Assembly: GCA_964645005.1 (NCBI GenBank)
Contig: CAZXYS010000022.1
Span: 3,137 to 67,136 of the forward strand
Reading direction: 5' to 3'
Length of the DNA stretch: 64,000 bases
Origin: CAZXYS01 sp964645005
GTDB lineage: Bacteria; Bacteroidota; Ignavibacteria; Kapaibacteriales; UBA2268
Positions 1 through 8,645 of this stretch are shown piece after piece. The notes under the pieces are model-generated. The model was not told where the DNA came from and made no database searches. It was given only the letters and a program-made list of their open reading frames with translations. Numbering within the stretch: the first letter of the stretch is position 1; every line of letters begins with the position of its first letter. A program made the translations under genes and the position numbers.

Positions 1-177
1 GGTACGAATATAGTTTTCACCTTCCTGCAGCCATAATTCCACAGAATCAGCTTCAGAGAAACTCATCAAATCGCGAGACATCTCATATAAAAGATCTACT
101 CTGTTTATCCCCTTGTTGGACAGAGTAAGGAATTTATTAGTCAAATCATTAAACTCTTTTATTTCATTTTTAGCCAA
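1..177 (-). CDS. N-terminal fragment of a probable GAF/PAS sensor protein (histidine kinase type)
   Basis: Only the first 59 codons are in the window; the rest lies beyond base 1. I start it at a TTG (177-175) because an AAGGA ribosome site sits 8 bases upstream and no in-frame ATG occurs before codon 37. The peptide reads as an amphipathic helix with LLYEMSRDLMSF, then DSVELWLQEG. In my memory this pattern occurs at the start of GAF-like domains in PAS/GAF histidine kinases, where a helix leads into a strand with VELWL. No catalytic domain is visible, so the kinase assignment is inference. It is transcribed away from the hairpin-rich non-coding stretch that follows. Confidence 0.5.
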   Translation of the reverse strand, partial: MAKNEIKEFNDLTNKFLTLSNKGINRVDLLYEMSRDLMSFSEADSVELWLQEGENYIRT

Positions 178-327
178 AATATAAGTCCTTATTCTTTACT
201 AAAATTAAAAACAATATAAAAAAAATTTATAAATTAAAAACGTAAAATCGGTTTTGTATTTAACCCGGGTTCATAATGCAAAAATTGCATTTGTGGCAAA
301 AAACAGTTAACTTGTTTAGAAACGTCC

Positions 328-414
328 CGTCAGATGATTCATCTGACGAAATTCCCCTCTTTGAGGGGTGCCTGAGTGCAGTTGTAGATCAGCGGAAACC
401 ACGCTTTAGCGTGG
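328..414. repeat. cluster of three perfect hairpins
   Basis: Three stem-loops are visible: CGTCAGATG/CATCTGACG with loop ATT (328-348), CCCCTC/GAGGGG with loop TTT (354-368), and CCACGC/GCGTGG with loop TTTA (399-414). None is followed by a clear T-tract, so they do not look like ordinary terminators. Text of this kind is common as dispersed intergenic repeats in Bacteroidota-like genomes (memory, not checked). Confidence 0.55.
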
Positions 415-548
415 CGAGGGCGGGGGTGGATTCTTATTTAACCCTTGGTTTTTGATAACCCAGTGGGAGACCTGTGCTTTCAAAAGTGTTAGATGGGTTT
501 TTGCATTAGAACATAAACAATCTCTTTTTCCCCATCATCCCCAGCCAA

Positions 549-686
549 GCTGACCCAAAAGTATAGAAAAGTAATTCCTGCGAATGTCTTTAGATCCTGC
601 TTTAGCAGGGCAGGAATCTGATGAATACTGGTTCCCTCACTGAGCTAAAAAGGATGTTACACAAAATTTAGTGCTTATGAGTCAGC
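549..686. repeat. Terminal-inverted-repeat element, family A copy 1
   Basis: A 138-bp non-coding element begins with GCTGACCC (549-556) and ends with GAGTCAGC (679-686), a 7/8 inverted repeat. Its core holds ATTCCTGCGAATG, the hairpin CCTGCTTTAGCAGG and GCAGGAATCTGATGAATAC. The same parts in the same order recur at 31412-31551 and 37141-37273, which identifies it as a repeat family. It has no coding capacity and would need an outside transposase if it is mobile. Confidence 0.7.
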
Positions 687-718
687 CTCATGTAAGAATT
701 TCTTATTACACTGAAAGT

Positions 719-741
719 CCCTTCTCCACTTGGGAGAAGGG
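719..741. repeat. perfect 9-bp-stem hairpin
   Basis: CCCTTCTCC (719-727) and GGAGAAGGG (733-741) form a perfect stem with a 5-base loop. The flanking T-tract expected of a terminator is absent on both strands. It lies among the other hairpins of this stretch. Confidence 0.45.
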
Positions 742-902
742 ATTTAGGGAGGAGGGAATACTTCAAATGAATTTTCCAATTTTCATCTCCCTCTTAATCG
801 TACTAATCCCAAAAATCAAATACATCACAGTTCAAAACTATGCAAACATGGTAATCAGCTTAATCAGAGAAATCTGTGGTTCAAAACCCGCAACCATAAA
901 TA

Positions 903-2066
903 CTATTGCCCGTATGGATTCTCGAGATAGCGATCCGCCTGTTCATGCGAGCCGTCATATTCACGCATATCGAGAACCTTTTTATACTGCTTGATAGCCA
1001 GATTGCGCTTACCCTGGCGGTCATATATCTTACCGATATGCAGGTTTAGCTTTACCATGAAGCCGGACGGTTTATCATCGATCTTGCGGCAGGCTTCGTC
1101 GCACTTGTAGAAGTATTTAAGGGCATCCTTATATTTACGGTCGCGCATCAGTGTATAGCCGATATAGTAGAGCGCTTCGCGGGCGGCATACACATTATAG
1201 CCCGGGTATTTGTCAATGTACCGCTTCAGTATCTCGCGCCAGGTTTGCTCAGCCTGCGTATTGCGCCCTTTGATAATATACGATTTACCTACATACCTAT
1301 GGAAGTACGGATTCTTAGGATATTCTTCAAATAATTTCTTGGCTGCTTCATAGGTTTTAGTATAGTTCTGCTCGAACTGATAGTAAATTTGCAGCCGCAC
1401 CACATCCGCTTCCGTCGCCGCATAGCGGGCATGACGCGCCGCCGCCTGCAACTGAAGCAATCCCAAATATTTATCCCCGTCAGGGAAAAATTTCATCAGC
1501 GGCTTAACGATAGGATATTCCTCGGGAAATTTCGCCGCAAAGTAATTATAAATGCCGGTGCCGAGCATAATATCATGATTCCCCGGTGCCATCCTATGGC
1601 ATTGCTGAAGCAAATTATAGGCGGTTTTTCCATCACTGACCGCTTTAAGCCACTTCTCGCGGACGACATAGAACCGTCCCCGATAACCCAGTGCCCCCGC
1701 TTTGAAGAACATAGCGTTAAGGTCATATTGATTAGTGTCGAGGATCCTGTCGCACACATCTACAACTTTGTTGATCTTTTTGATGAAAATATCGTCCCAC
1801 TGATAATCTTTCTGATGAAGCCATATCTTCCACCATTCCACCATCGCATCGAGGAAATAGCCGGCGGGGTGGTTGGGGTAGCGTTCTATAACCTCATTGA
1901 AGCACTGTCTGGCGCTGTCGAACTGGACATTGTATATGTAATCCGAACCGAGCCTCACGAGACTATCCGCGTCCGAGAACATGATATAATGCTGGGATTG
2001 GGCTGCCTTAAACCCAGAGATCAAAAAAAAGCTCAGAATCAATATATATTTAAATTTTCTTTTCAA
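903..2066 (-). CDS. Exported TPR-repeat protein
   Basis: The 387-residue protein has a Lys/Arg-rich N-terminus and a hydrophobic stretch (residues 1-24, ending near AAQSQ) typical of a signal peptide, so it is probably periplasmic or envelope-associated. The rest is alpha-helical with tetratricopeptide-like pairs, for example FDSARQCFNEVIERYPNHP near residues 49-68, KLFEEYPKNPYFHRYVG, and a C-terminal LAIKQYKKVLDM. TPR domains bind partner proteins; the partner here is unknown. The start is a TTG at 2066 with no good ribosome site, chosen because it keeps the signal peptide. The gene is on the same strand as the two membrane-protein genes upstream, 111 bases after the nearer one, and may share their transcript. 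Confidence 0.75.
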   Translation of the reverse strand: MKRKFKYILILSFFLISGFKAAQSQHYIMFSDADSLVRLGSDYIYNVQFDSARQCFNEVIERYPNHPAGYFLDAMVEWWKIWLHQKDYQWDDIFIKKINKVVDVCDRILDTNQYDLNAMFFKAGALGYRGRFYVVREKWLKAVSDGKTAYNLLQQCHRMAPGNHDIMLGTGIYNYFAAKFPEEYPIVKPLMKFFPDGDKYLGLLQLQAAARHARYAATEADVVRLQIYYQFEQNYTKTYEAAKKLFEEYPKNPYFHRYVGKSYIIKGRNTQAEQTWREILKRYIDKYPGYNVYAAREALYYIGYTLMRDRKYKDALKYFYKCDEACRKIDDKPSGFMVKLNLHIGKIYDRQGKRNLAIKQYKKVLDMREYDGSHEQADRYLENPYGQ

Positions 2067-2176
2067 TTTTTAGGAGTACTAATGTTTAACATACAAAATT
2101 CTCTTTATTATGACGAGTTTCCACCTTTTTCATGTAATGGTGTTCAGATGTACCACACTTTCGATGTATGGTATAT

Positions 2177-2755
2177 CTACTCGATATCGTTATCACTATC
2201 ATCAGATTCTTCATCAATATCTTTCATTCTACTGTTTAATAACAATGACGTAAAAAGCTGCCAAAAGTAAATCGAAACAGGAACAGATATGAAAAAAAGA
2301 TCGGAATTTTTATCCAATAACCTGAACAAAAACATTGGAGATATAGCTATTATCCCATTGACAAAGAATATATTTACAAAATTTCTAAACTCAAATTTAA
2401 CTTCAGAAAAAATATGGATTAAAAAAGTGAAAATTACAGCTCCCAGACCACTTGCTACAGGATATGAAAACAGTTTCAACGTTTCGAACGAACCTATTGA
2501 AAAAGCAGTGAGATACACTAATTCGGAAATGATGATAAAAGAAAACATTGTCGTCTTGCGTTCGCTGATAAACTCTTTATTTTCCAATGCATTATAGACA
2601 AAGTATGAGAAAATTGCACCCTGAAATATTAATATATAGTAACTTACTACAGGAAGAAGATATGCAAATCCGGCAAAAAGAACGAGGCTCAGAAAAGAGT
2701 AAAATGATATTACTAAAGCAGGCTTATTCTCAATATAGAAGTTTTTCAATGACAT
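2177..2755 (-). CDS. Polytopic membrane protein of unknown function
   Basis: I do not recognise this 192-residue protein. It has about six hydrophobic segments (roughly residues 14-33, 35-53, 70-90, 96-118, 125-146 and 152-173) and an acidic C-terminal tail ending EESDDSDNDIE, probably cytoplasmic. No catalytic motif is visible. It follows the CPBP protease gene by only 2 bases, so the two are almost certainly co-transcribed, and the protein could be a partner or substrate of that protease. The A+T content is higher than in the TPR gene next to it. Confidence 0.65.
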   Translation of the reverse strand: MSLKNFYIENKPALVISFYSFLSLVLFAGFAYLLPVVSYYILIFQGAIFSYFVYNALENKEFISERKTTMFSFIIISELVYLTAFSIGSFETLKLFSYPVASGLGAVIFTFLIHIFSEVKFEFRNFVNIFFVNGIIAISPMFLFRLLDKNSDLFFISVPVSIYFWQLFTSLLLNSRMKDIDEESDDSDNDIE

Positions 2756-2757
2756 AT

Positions 2758-3642
2758 CTACTTATTCTCATGTATGACCCTGGATTCTTCATAAGAGCGT
2801 TTGAACAGAATTGCCGACATAAATGGCGATGCCTTAGCTATCTTCAACACTATCGGGATAGCGGCGATCAGAATGACAGTGGTGAGAATTCCCTCTTCAA
2901 TGCCGAATTCATAGCCGAACAGCCAGCTCAAACCCTTCGGCAGCGATGTGATATTAAGATCGATCCACGTAATGCCGAAGTCAATCCCGCTGATATTCGA
3001 TCCGAGGAAAAGCTGCTGCCCCCAGTTCCAGAAAAAGTGGAAGGAAATCGGCATCCACAGCGAACGCGTCTGAATATACATCAGCGACATCACTACATTT
3101 GCCAGAAATATATTAATATACGCAATAAAAGATATATTTGGATTAAATGTATGCACAATAGAAAAGAGAATACTCGAAATTATTACAATGGTGATAGGGT
3201 TGAATTTCTCGATCAGCGCCTGGAAGATAATCCCGCGATACAGCAGCTCTTCCGAAACTGCGGAAAAGAAAATGAGCATGGTAAAATACTGAATAGCATC
3301 GAAAGTTGGCGTATCGGAAATTTCCAACTGCAATCCGGCTATATACCCCGCTCCGACAACAACAATGAAAGAACCTGCAACTATGCACAGCCCCAGCAAA
3401 ATATCCCGAAAAAAGAACCTATCGAACTTGATGCCGAAAGTGAACCAATTGCCGCCCGGACGTAGCAGTTCAATAATGATCGAACTGGCAAGCAGCGCAA
3501 ACACAATAGGCGCCGGATTCCTTGTAAAAGTAAAAAACAAACTCTCAACAAAAAAAATGACTATGCTAAGAAATACAAATATAATGATCCTGAACCACCA
3601 GCGGAAAAACATCTTATTGAGCCAAAAGATCGTCTCGTTCAC
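2758..3642 (-). CDS. CPBP-family intramembrane glutamic endopeptidase
   Basis: This 294-residue membrane protein shows the hallmarks of the CPBP (CAAX protease and bacteriocin-processing, ABI) family: EELLYRGIIFQAL near residues 135-147, a histidine motif SIVHTFNP in a later helix, and SFHFFWNWGQQLFLG near residues 201-215. Glu-Glu and the two His motifs form the metal/active site in this family. Around eight membrane segments are visible. Family members process prenylated or small peptide substrates in the membrane; the substrate here is unknown. The start is a GTG at 3642; an ATG in another frame lies just upstream but runs straight into a stop. A 192-residue membrane protein gene follows 2 bases downstream. 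Confidence 0.85.
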   Translation of the reverse strand: MNETIFWLNKMFFRWWFRIIIFVFLSIVIFFVESLFFTFTRNPAPIVFALLASSIIIELLRPGGNWFTFGIKFDRFFFRDILLGLCIVAGSFIVVVGAGYIAGLQLEISDTPTFDAIQYFTMLIFFSAVSEELLYRGIIFQALIEKFNPITIVIISSILFSIVHTFNPNISFIAYINIFLANVVMSLMYIQTRSLWMPISFHFFWNWGQQLFLGSNISGIDFGITWIDLNITSLPKGLSWLFGYEFGIEEGILTTVILIAAIPIVLKIAKASPFMSAILFKRSYEESRVIHENK

Positions 3643-3692
3643 TTACATTCTATCTCTTTGTTTTCAAACTGTATTTACTTTATTAATAAAAA

Positions 3693-3724
3693 ATTAGGCG
3701 CAAAATAAGAAATTTGCGCCTAAT
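3693..3724 (-). terminator. Rho-independent terminator, minus strand
   Basis: ATTAGGCGCAAA (3693-3704) pairs perfectly with TTTGCGCCTAAT (3713-3724) around a short A-rich loop. Read on the minus strand the stem is followed by a run of T, so it would end transcription coming from the small HicB-like gene at 3886-4095. Confidence 0.75.
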
Positions 3725-3772
3725 TACAATCGAACATTTCAATTTTCTATGAATGATAATTACTGTAGTTTC

Positions 3773-3822
3773 AGTCATTCCTTCGAATGTCATAAGATCC
3801 TGCTTCAGCAGGTCAGGAATCT
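3773..3822. repeat. partial copy of the family A repeat core
   Basis: The segment reads GTCATTCCTTCGAATGTC, then the hairpin CCTGCTTCAGCAGG and TCAGGAATC. It matches the core of the 138-140-bp elements at 549, 31412 and 37141, but the outer terminal repeats are missing. Confidence 0.6.
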
Positions 3823-3885
3823 AATTCGAGACAGATTAACCTTAACCGTTAACCTTTAACCAATATCCATAATGAAATCAGTCAT

Positions 3886-4095
3886 TTAACTGCCGTTGCC
3901 GTTAGACTGCTTCTTAAGGTTTTCAATATACTGCTCGATATATTCTTTCATTTTATTCTGGACTTCTTCGTGTTCGGTACCTTTTATCATATAGTTAAGC
4001 TGGGGGCAGTAGGAAGCATATTCCGTAACGCCTGTCCTGCGTATCAGGATCTCGTAATCATAAAGCTCTGTGCTTGTGGGCTTTTTAATTTCCAT
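3886..4095 (-). CDS. Small HicB-like protein, orphan
   Basis: The 69-residue product has the layout of the HicB partial RNase-H-like fold: a strand YDYEILIRRTG, then EYASYCPQLNYMIKGT, then a long helix from EEVQNKMKEYIEQYIENL. In HicB antitoxins the equivalent positions read Y-x-A-x-x-P-x-L and are followed by a similar helix. HicB proteins neutralise the HicA mRNA interferase, but no HicA-sized gene is adjacent and there is no DNA-binding C-terminal extension, so an antitoxin role is only a guess. Its transcript should end at the hairpin at 3693-3724. The ATG at 4095 has an AAGG-type ribosome site upstream. Confidence 0.6.
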   Translation of the reverse strand: MEIKKPTSTELYDYEILIRRTGVTEYASYCPQLNYMIKGTEHEEVQNKMKEYIEQYIENLKKQSNGNGS

Positions 4096-4261
4096 AATTT
4101 ATAACCTTTTTTATTTTAAAAAATTGCCATCTTTAAAAAATCAAATAATAAGACTAATTACTTTTAAAATAATTTTTTAATTTTACAAAATTATGGTTCG
4201 AATTTCGCATTAACCTGCTTAAATTGAAGATTACGATTTTTCAAAAACGAACAGGAAATTA

Positions 4262-6469
4262 TTGAGCTTCAAATCATTGCTAAGTAAGATCTGGCAGACG
4301 CCGCCGCGAATCCTCTTCAAGAAAGCGGAAGATAAGTTAATTCACAAGTACAGAACAAAACGCGAAAGAGATTTCGACGAGGTTTACGGCACCTATCTTG
4401 ATTTAAAATCCTTCGACAATAAGGATCTTTTCAGTTATATAAAACCGCCATCTGTTGATTTTCTAATAAATTACAAAAATACACTAATAGAAGATTCTAA
4501 GAATATTCTAGATCACAAATTCGATCTTCTCGGCTCAGGTTGGGTTGAATTAAAGCATGGCGCAGAAGTTTCCGGCTTCCATGGGAAGAAATACAGTTCT
4601 GACGAGAATTCAAGGGATAGGCAGGCATGGATAGATAATCACATTAGTGAAAAGAACAGGGATAAGAGCCGCGAAATAATGGATATGATAAGCGAGGATT
4701 ATGAACTGATAGACTGGCAGAGAGATTTCCGGTCCGGCTATCGTTGGGAAGAGAGAACATGGTTCAGGGATGTCCGAACGGCAGGTATTCCCGGAGCCGA
4801 TATCAAAGTATCCTGGGAACTTGGCAGAATGCAGCATCTGGTGATTCTTGCTTATTGTTTTGCTTACTCTGAAGAAAAGAAGAAAAACTTTGAAAAATCT
4901 GATGTTTACGCCAACGAGTTCATAAATCAAATACTTGACTTCATTGCTGCTAATCCGCCGAGATACGGCGTGCAGTGGATCTCACCGATGGACGCGGCTA
5001 TCCGAGCAGCTAACTGGCTGGTAGCATTGGATATGTTTAAGTCCGCCGGTTATGAGTTTGAAAGAAATTTTTTAAATATATTTAATCTAAGCATTTACGA
5101 GCATGGCTTGCATATTCTATGGAATCTTGAGTGGGCTTCCGGCGCGCGGGGTAATCATTATCTGGCTAATATTGCGGGGCTTCTGTTTATTTCCGCATAT
5201 CTGCCGGTTTACAATGAGACGGCAAACTGGCTGGCGTTTGCTTTGCAGGAACTCGGCAATGAGATACTGCATCAGTTCAATTCCGACGGCTCAAATTTCG
5301 AAGCTTCAACGGCTTACCACTGCTTATCTACTGAAATGATGTTTTATGCATTTTCTCTATCACAGGCTTTGCCTCCGGAGCAGATAGGTGCCTTGCAGAA
5401 GAGAACCCGCGTCCAGTGGTACTACCGCAAAAAGATCAACAATAAAACACCCAATTTTATTATAAATGAAAATGATATTAAAATTGAATACAAAAGCGAA
5501 ATCATTGAACGGCTGCATAAGATCGAGGATTTCTCCCGCGAAATTATCCAGCCGGGCGGCGCTATTCCGCAAATCGGCGACAACGACAGCGGCAGCTTCT
5601 TCAAGCTAAGTCCTGACCAAAAAAGAGAGCTTTATGATAAGCGTAAATTGTTTAATATATTTGACATACTAAATGGGAAAGATCCGGAAAACAGTTCTGC
5701 TGATTCAGTTATAGTAAGAAATCTAATACCTAAGAGAGTCTTACCCAAAAAAGACAGGGATTCACAAATACAATTAAGTTTAATTAAATTCTCTGATTTC
5801 GGATTGTATATTTATAAATTCAATAACTATAAGGCATTTATTCGCTGCGGAAGTGTCGGGCAGAGAGGCAAGGGTGGTCATGCGCATAATGATCAGCTAT
5901 CCTTTGTATTATTTATTGATGATAAAGAAGTTATCGCCGATTCTGGAACTTATGTTTATACCCCGTTCCCGGATTTAAGGAATAAATTCAGATCTACTGA
6001 AATGCATAATACACTGTCAATAGAAGGCATGGAACAATGCCGTTACTACGAGATTGAAAAAGACGACCTCTTCTGGCTAAACGATAAATCCACCAGCCAG
6101 AAAGTTCTAAAAACAGGCGATGACTATTTCGAAGGCAAACACAACGGCTTCGGCAAAGACCACATCAGGAAAATGAAATTTGCTGAAAATTCAATTCAAA
6201 TCACCGATACATGTAAACTCAAGCGGGAGAAAAATATCTTTTTGCATTTTTCACCGTATATTACTGAAATAGAAAAAGTTGATGATAAAAATGTTAAAAT
6301 CGATATTAATGATAATATTTTGATAATAAATTTCGAAACGGAGGTAATGAACATCGAAGACTACGATTTTTCACCTGCTTACGGCGAATTGAGGCGGGCG
6401 AAGAAATTGAGCATTAGAACCGAAAGCAATTTAATTAACTGGACAATCGAAATTAATAAACGGTCATAA
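4262..6469 (+). CDS. Heparinase II/III family polysaccharide lyase-like protein
   Basis: The 735-residue protein has the two-part layout of the heparinase II/III family. An N-terminal helical toroid (about residues 60-430) contains WISPMDAAIRAANWL and WASGARGNHYLANIAGLL. A C-terminal beta-sandwich has GGHAHNDQLSFVLFIDDKEV near residues 538-557, followed by ADSGTYVYTP. The Asn-His-Tyr and His-Asn-Asp-Gln positions are the conserved active-site neighbourhoods of the family. No signal peptide is evident, as in several members found in polysaccharide biosynthesis loci. It starts at a TTG with AGGAAA just upstream. A flippase gene begins one base after its stop, which suggests a role in making or trimming an exported glycan. 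Confidence 0.85.
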   Translation: MSFKSLLSKIWQTPPRILFKKAEDKLIHKYRTKRERDFDEVYGTYLDLKSFDNKDLFSYIKPPSVDFLINYKNTLIEDSKNILDHKFDLLGSGWVELKHGAEVSGFHGKKYSSDENSRDRQAWIDNHISEKNRDKSREIMDMISEDYELIDWQRDFRSGYRWEERTWFRDVRTAGIPGADIKVSWELGRMQHLVILAYCFAYSEEKKKNFEKSDVYANEFINQILDFIAANPPRYGVQWISPMDAAIRAANWLVALDMFKSAGYEFERNFLNIFNLSIYEHGLHILWNLEWASGARGNHYLANIAGLLFISAYLPVYNETANWLAFALQELGNEILHQFNSDGSNFEASTAYHCLSTEMMFYAFSLSQALPPEQIGALQKRTRVQWYYRKKINNKTPNFIINENDIKIEYKSEIIERLHKIEDFSREIIQPGGAIPQIGDNDSGSFFKLSPDQKRELYDKRKLFNIFDILNGKDPENSSADSVIVRNLIPKRVLPKKDRDSQIQLSLIKFSDFGLYIYKFNNYKAFIRCGSVGQRGKGGHAHNDQLSFVLFIDDKEVIADSGTYVYTPFPDLRNKFRSTEMHNTLSIEGMEQCRYYEIEKDDLFWLNDKSTSQKVLKTGDDYFEGKHNGFGKDHIRKMKFAENSIQITDTCKLKREKNIFLHFSPYITEIEKVDDKNVKIDINDNILIINFETEVMNIEDYDFSPAYGELRRAKKLSIRTESNLINWTIEINKRS

Positions 6470-6470
6470 A

Positions 6471-7778
6471 TTGCGTATACAGGAACACTTAGATAAGATC
6501 TCATGGTCATTTGCAGATAAGATGCTTTATCTGCTCTACGGCTTGTTCCATCTCGTGCAGATAAATTTTTTGGAACCGGATCAATATGGTTTTTATGCCT
6601 TATTGATAAGCTTCAACACCTGGATATTTATGGTCAGCGATGCGCTTGCATTGCAGGGGTTGATCCAATTCGGTTACAGAGAAGAGAATAGAAAAAAGGT
6701 CAATGCCATATCTTTGATAATCCATTTTGCGTTAACAATGTCGGTAAGTCTTTCAATTTTTCTTTTGAAAGCGCCCTTTTCGGAATTTTTCCACGAGCCT
6801 AAATTAATTAATATTGCAACCATATTACCATTTCTTACATTGCTGACTATACCAAAGACTTACGCAGTTAAAATGTTATATCGCAATCATCAATTGAAAT
6901 ACATTTTTTGGGTTAATTTCGTTTTCTTTATGTCTATGATTGCTGTAACTCTTTACCTTATATTGAAATACGATCATCTCAACTTTGAATATATGGCAAT
7001 GATCTATTTGATTGGTACAACTCTGGGGTCGTCAGCGGGCATTTACATAATTCGTAAAGAGCTTAAATTCAATTTCAAAGGTGACATTAATTTCAACAAA
7101 TACCTTAAATTCAGCATACCTTTTACTTTATCCTCGACATTATTTTCAGTGCCAAAGATGCTGGATGTATTTTTAATACAGAAATTTTTCTCAGCAGCGC
7201 ATGTTGGCGTGTATCAATCGGCAAAGACATTGTTCAGAGTTTTCGATGTTTCCGGCGATGCAGCATATGGATTAATATATCCATCAGCTGTAAAACAAAT
7301 TGAAAATAACAACAAAGAAGGTCTTTTAGCGCTGATAACCAAATCTGTTTCATTCATGTTCGCAGCATTCTTATTTGCTGTGATAGTGCTTGAGTTAGGA
7401 TTGAGCGAAATTCTCATAACACATCTGCTGCCTGACAAATACAACGCCGCTGTAGGATATTTTAATTTATTACTTTTAGCCGGTCTGGCTATTCCGTTCA
7501 TGACCATGTCTCTTGTTATCTATGCTGAAGCAAAACCTACACTTGTTCTCGTCATTTCTATTATTTCTGTGGTTTTCTTTGGTATAGCCTTTTATATTGT
7601 TGGACAATTGCAGCTTGAAAATTTAATACCATTAGGGCTTATTATTTTTAATATAATTTACGGATTTTTGTGTTTTGGATATGTTATAAAAAAATATAAA
7701 TTTCCACTAAAAATGATCTTCAGAGCATTTTGGGACACAACAAACTTTTTAAAGAACAAATTCGGAAAATCTAACTAA
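6471..7778 (+). CDS. Polysaccharide flippase (Wzx/MATE-like)
   Basis: The 435-residue protein has about 12 hydrophobic segments in the regular spacing of the Wzx/RfbX branch of the MOP flippase superfamily. This includes the N-terminal FADKMLYLLYGLFHL and the mid-protein FSIPFTLSSTLFSVPKMLDVFLIQKFF, where a paired helix restarts. Such proteins move lipid-linked oligosaccharides across the inner membrane. The start is a TTG one base after the heparinase-like gene's stop, so translation is probably coupled. The ftsX start codon directly abuts its stop. Substrate specificity cannot be read from the sequence. Confidence 0.8.
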   Translation: MRIQEHLDKISWSFADKMLYLLYGLFHLVQINFLEPDQYGFYALLISFNTWIFMVSDALALQGLIQFGYREENRKKVNAISLIIHFALTMSVSLSIFLLKAPFSEFFHEPKLINIATILPFLTLLTIPKTYAVKMLYRNHQLKYIFWVNFVFFMSMIAVTLYLILKYDHLNFEYMAMIYLIGTTLGSSAGIYIIRKELKFNFKGDINFNKYLKFSIPFTLSSTLFSVPKMLDVFLIQKFFSAAHVGVYQSAKTLFRVFDVSGDAAYGLIYPSAVKQIENNNKEGLLALITKSVSFMFAAFLFAVIVLELGLSEILITHLLPDKYNAAVGYFNLLLLAGLAIPFMTMSLVIYAEAKPTLVLVISIISVVFFGIAFYIVGQLQLENLIPLGLIIFNIIYGFLCFGYVIKKYKFPLKMIFRAFWDTTNFLKNKFGKSN

Positions 7779-8645
7779 ATGAAGCTCAGATTCTCGATAT
7801 CGACCGGTATGAAGATGTTTGGAAGAAACTTTTCCGACTCGTTGAAGCTCTTTCTATCTTCAGTGATAATTACAGTTGGCTTTGCCTTCATCATTTTTTC
7901 ATATCTCGGCGTTGAAGAAGAATTCGACAGGCTGGAAGGCAATTTCGAAGTGTCACTGGTATTCAGTCCGAAAGTGGAAGAGAGCGGCATATCGGATTTC
8001 CTCGTAGAGTTGAAGAATGATCCCGGCGTTCTCGATATTGAACTTATGTCGCCGCAAAAGACAAAGCAGGAATTCATGAGCAAATTCCGCATCAAAGAGA
8101 AAGACCTGCCCGTCGAGGAAGATTTTCCTTTCATAGCGGTCATTCAATTAGGAAAAGAATACTTCTCTCAGTCAGAATTTTTCAATTTCATCGATGAGAT
8201 CAAAGCCGAGAAGCTGGTCAAGGATGTTCGTTATCGCGCAGGCTTTATTTCTTCGATTATCAGCTATAAAAATCAGGTGCTGCTCTTTTTCTTCATTGGC
8301 TTCATTTTATTGATACTTATCTTTTTAATTCTCTGCTTTCTGGCTTCGAAACATGCTTTTTACTCGTACAGGAATGATTTTGATACGCTGCTCTCTCTCG
8401 GCGCCGGGCGCGGTTTCGCTCTGATGCCGCATTTCATTTATTTGATATATACTTACATCATAGGTATAGCTCTGGGATTGTGTCTGACGGTTCTGATCTG
8501 GTATGCCGTCAATGACAATTTCAACTGGTTAAATATCGACATGGGCAGAGCGATTATAGCAACTTTTGTAGTTTCATTCGTGTTTATTTTATTAGTATCA
8601 TTGTTAAGCACTTTTTCAGTTTCGGAATCTAAAACAAGCGCATGA
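7779..8645 (+). CDS. ftsX: Cell-division permease-like protein FtsX
   Basis: At 288 residues it is a usual length for FtsX. Its topology fits: one N-terminal membrane segment (about residues 23-43), an extracytoplasmic domain (about 44-165) containing FIDEIKAEKLVKDVRYRAGF, then three further membrane segments (about 169-190, 215-240 and 260-283). FtsX pairs with the ATPase FtsE to activate peptidoglycan hydrolases at the septum. No FtsE gene is adjacent, as in many Bacteroidota-like genomes where the two are unlinked. It abuts the flippase gene upstream and overlaps lptF/G by 4 bases (ATGA) downstream. Confidence 0.85.
   Translation: MKLRFSISTGMKMFGRNFSDSLKLFLSSVIITVGFAFIIFSYLGVEEEFDRLEGNFEVSLVFSPKVEESGISDFLVELKNDPGVLDIELMSPQKTKQEFMSKFRIKEKDLPVEEDFPFIAVIQLGKEYFSQSEFFNFIDEIKAEKLVKDVRYRAGFISSIISYKNQVLLFFFIGFILLILIFLILCFLASKHAFYSYRNDFDTLLSLGAGRGFALMPHFIYLIYTYIIGIALGLCLTVLIWYAVNDNFNWLNIDMGRAIIATFVVSFVFILLVSLLSTFSVSESKTSA

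Larger units (their letters stand above)
178..902. other. 725-bp non-coding stretch rich in hairpins and repeat elements
   Basis: No convincing gene is present. The first part (180-300) is A+T-rich and probably holds the promoter of the leftward sensor gene. From 328 to 741 it carries a series of perfect short hairpins and one copy of the terminal-inverted-repeat element described separately. The open frames crossing it have no ribosome site or recognisable protein pattern. Confidence 0.6.

Noticed and set aside
1389..2270. 293-codon frame opposite the TPR gene
   Set aside because: It lies antisense to a gene with a signal peptide and TPR pattern, and its text has no protein-like motif.
2587..3465. 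292-codon frame opposite the CPBP protease gene
   Set aside because: It is highly charged shadow text antisense to clear CPBP motifs.
3838..3870. TTAACC-rich stretch resembling a similar one near 9800
   Set aside because: It is short, degenerate and A+T-rich; I cannot separate it from chance.
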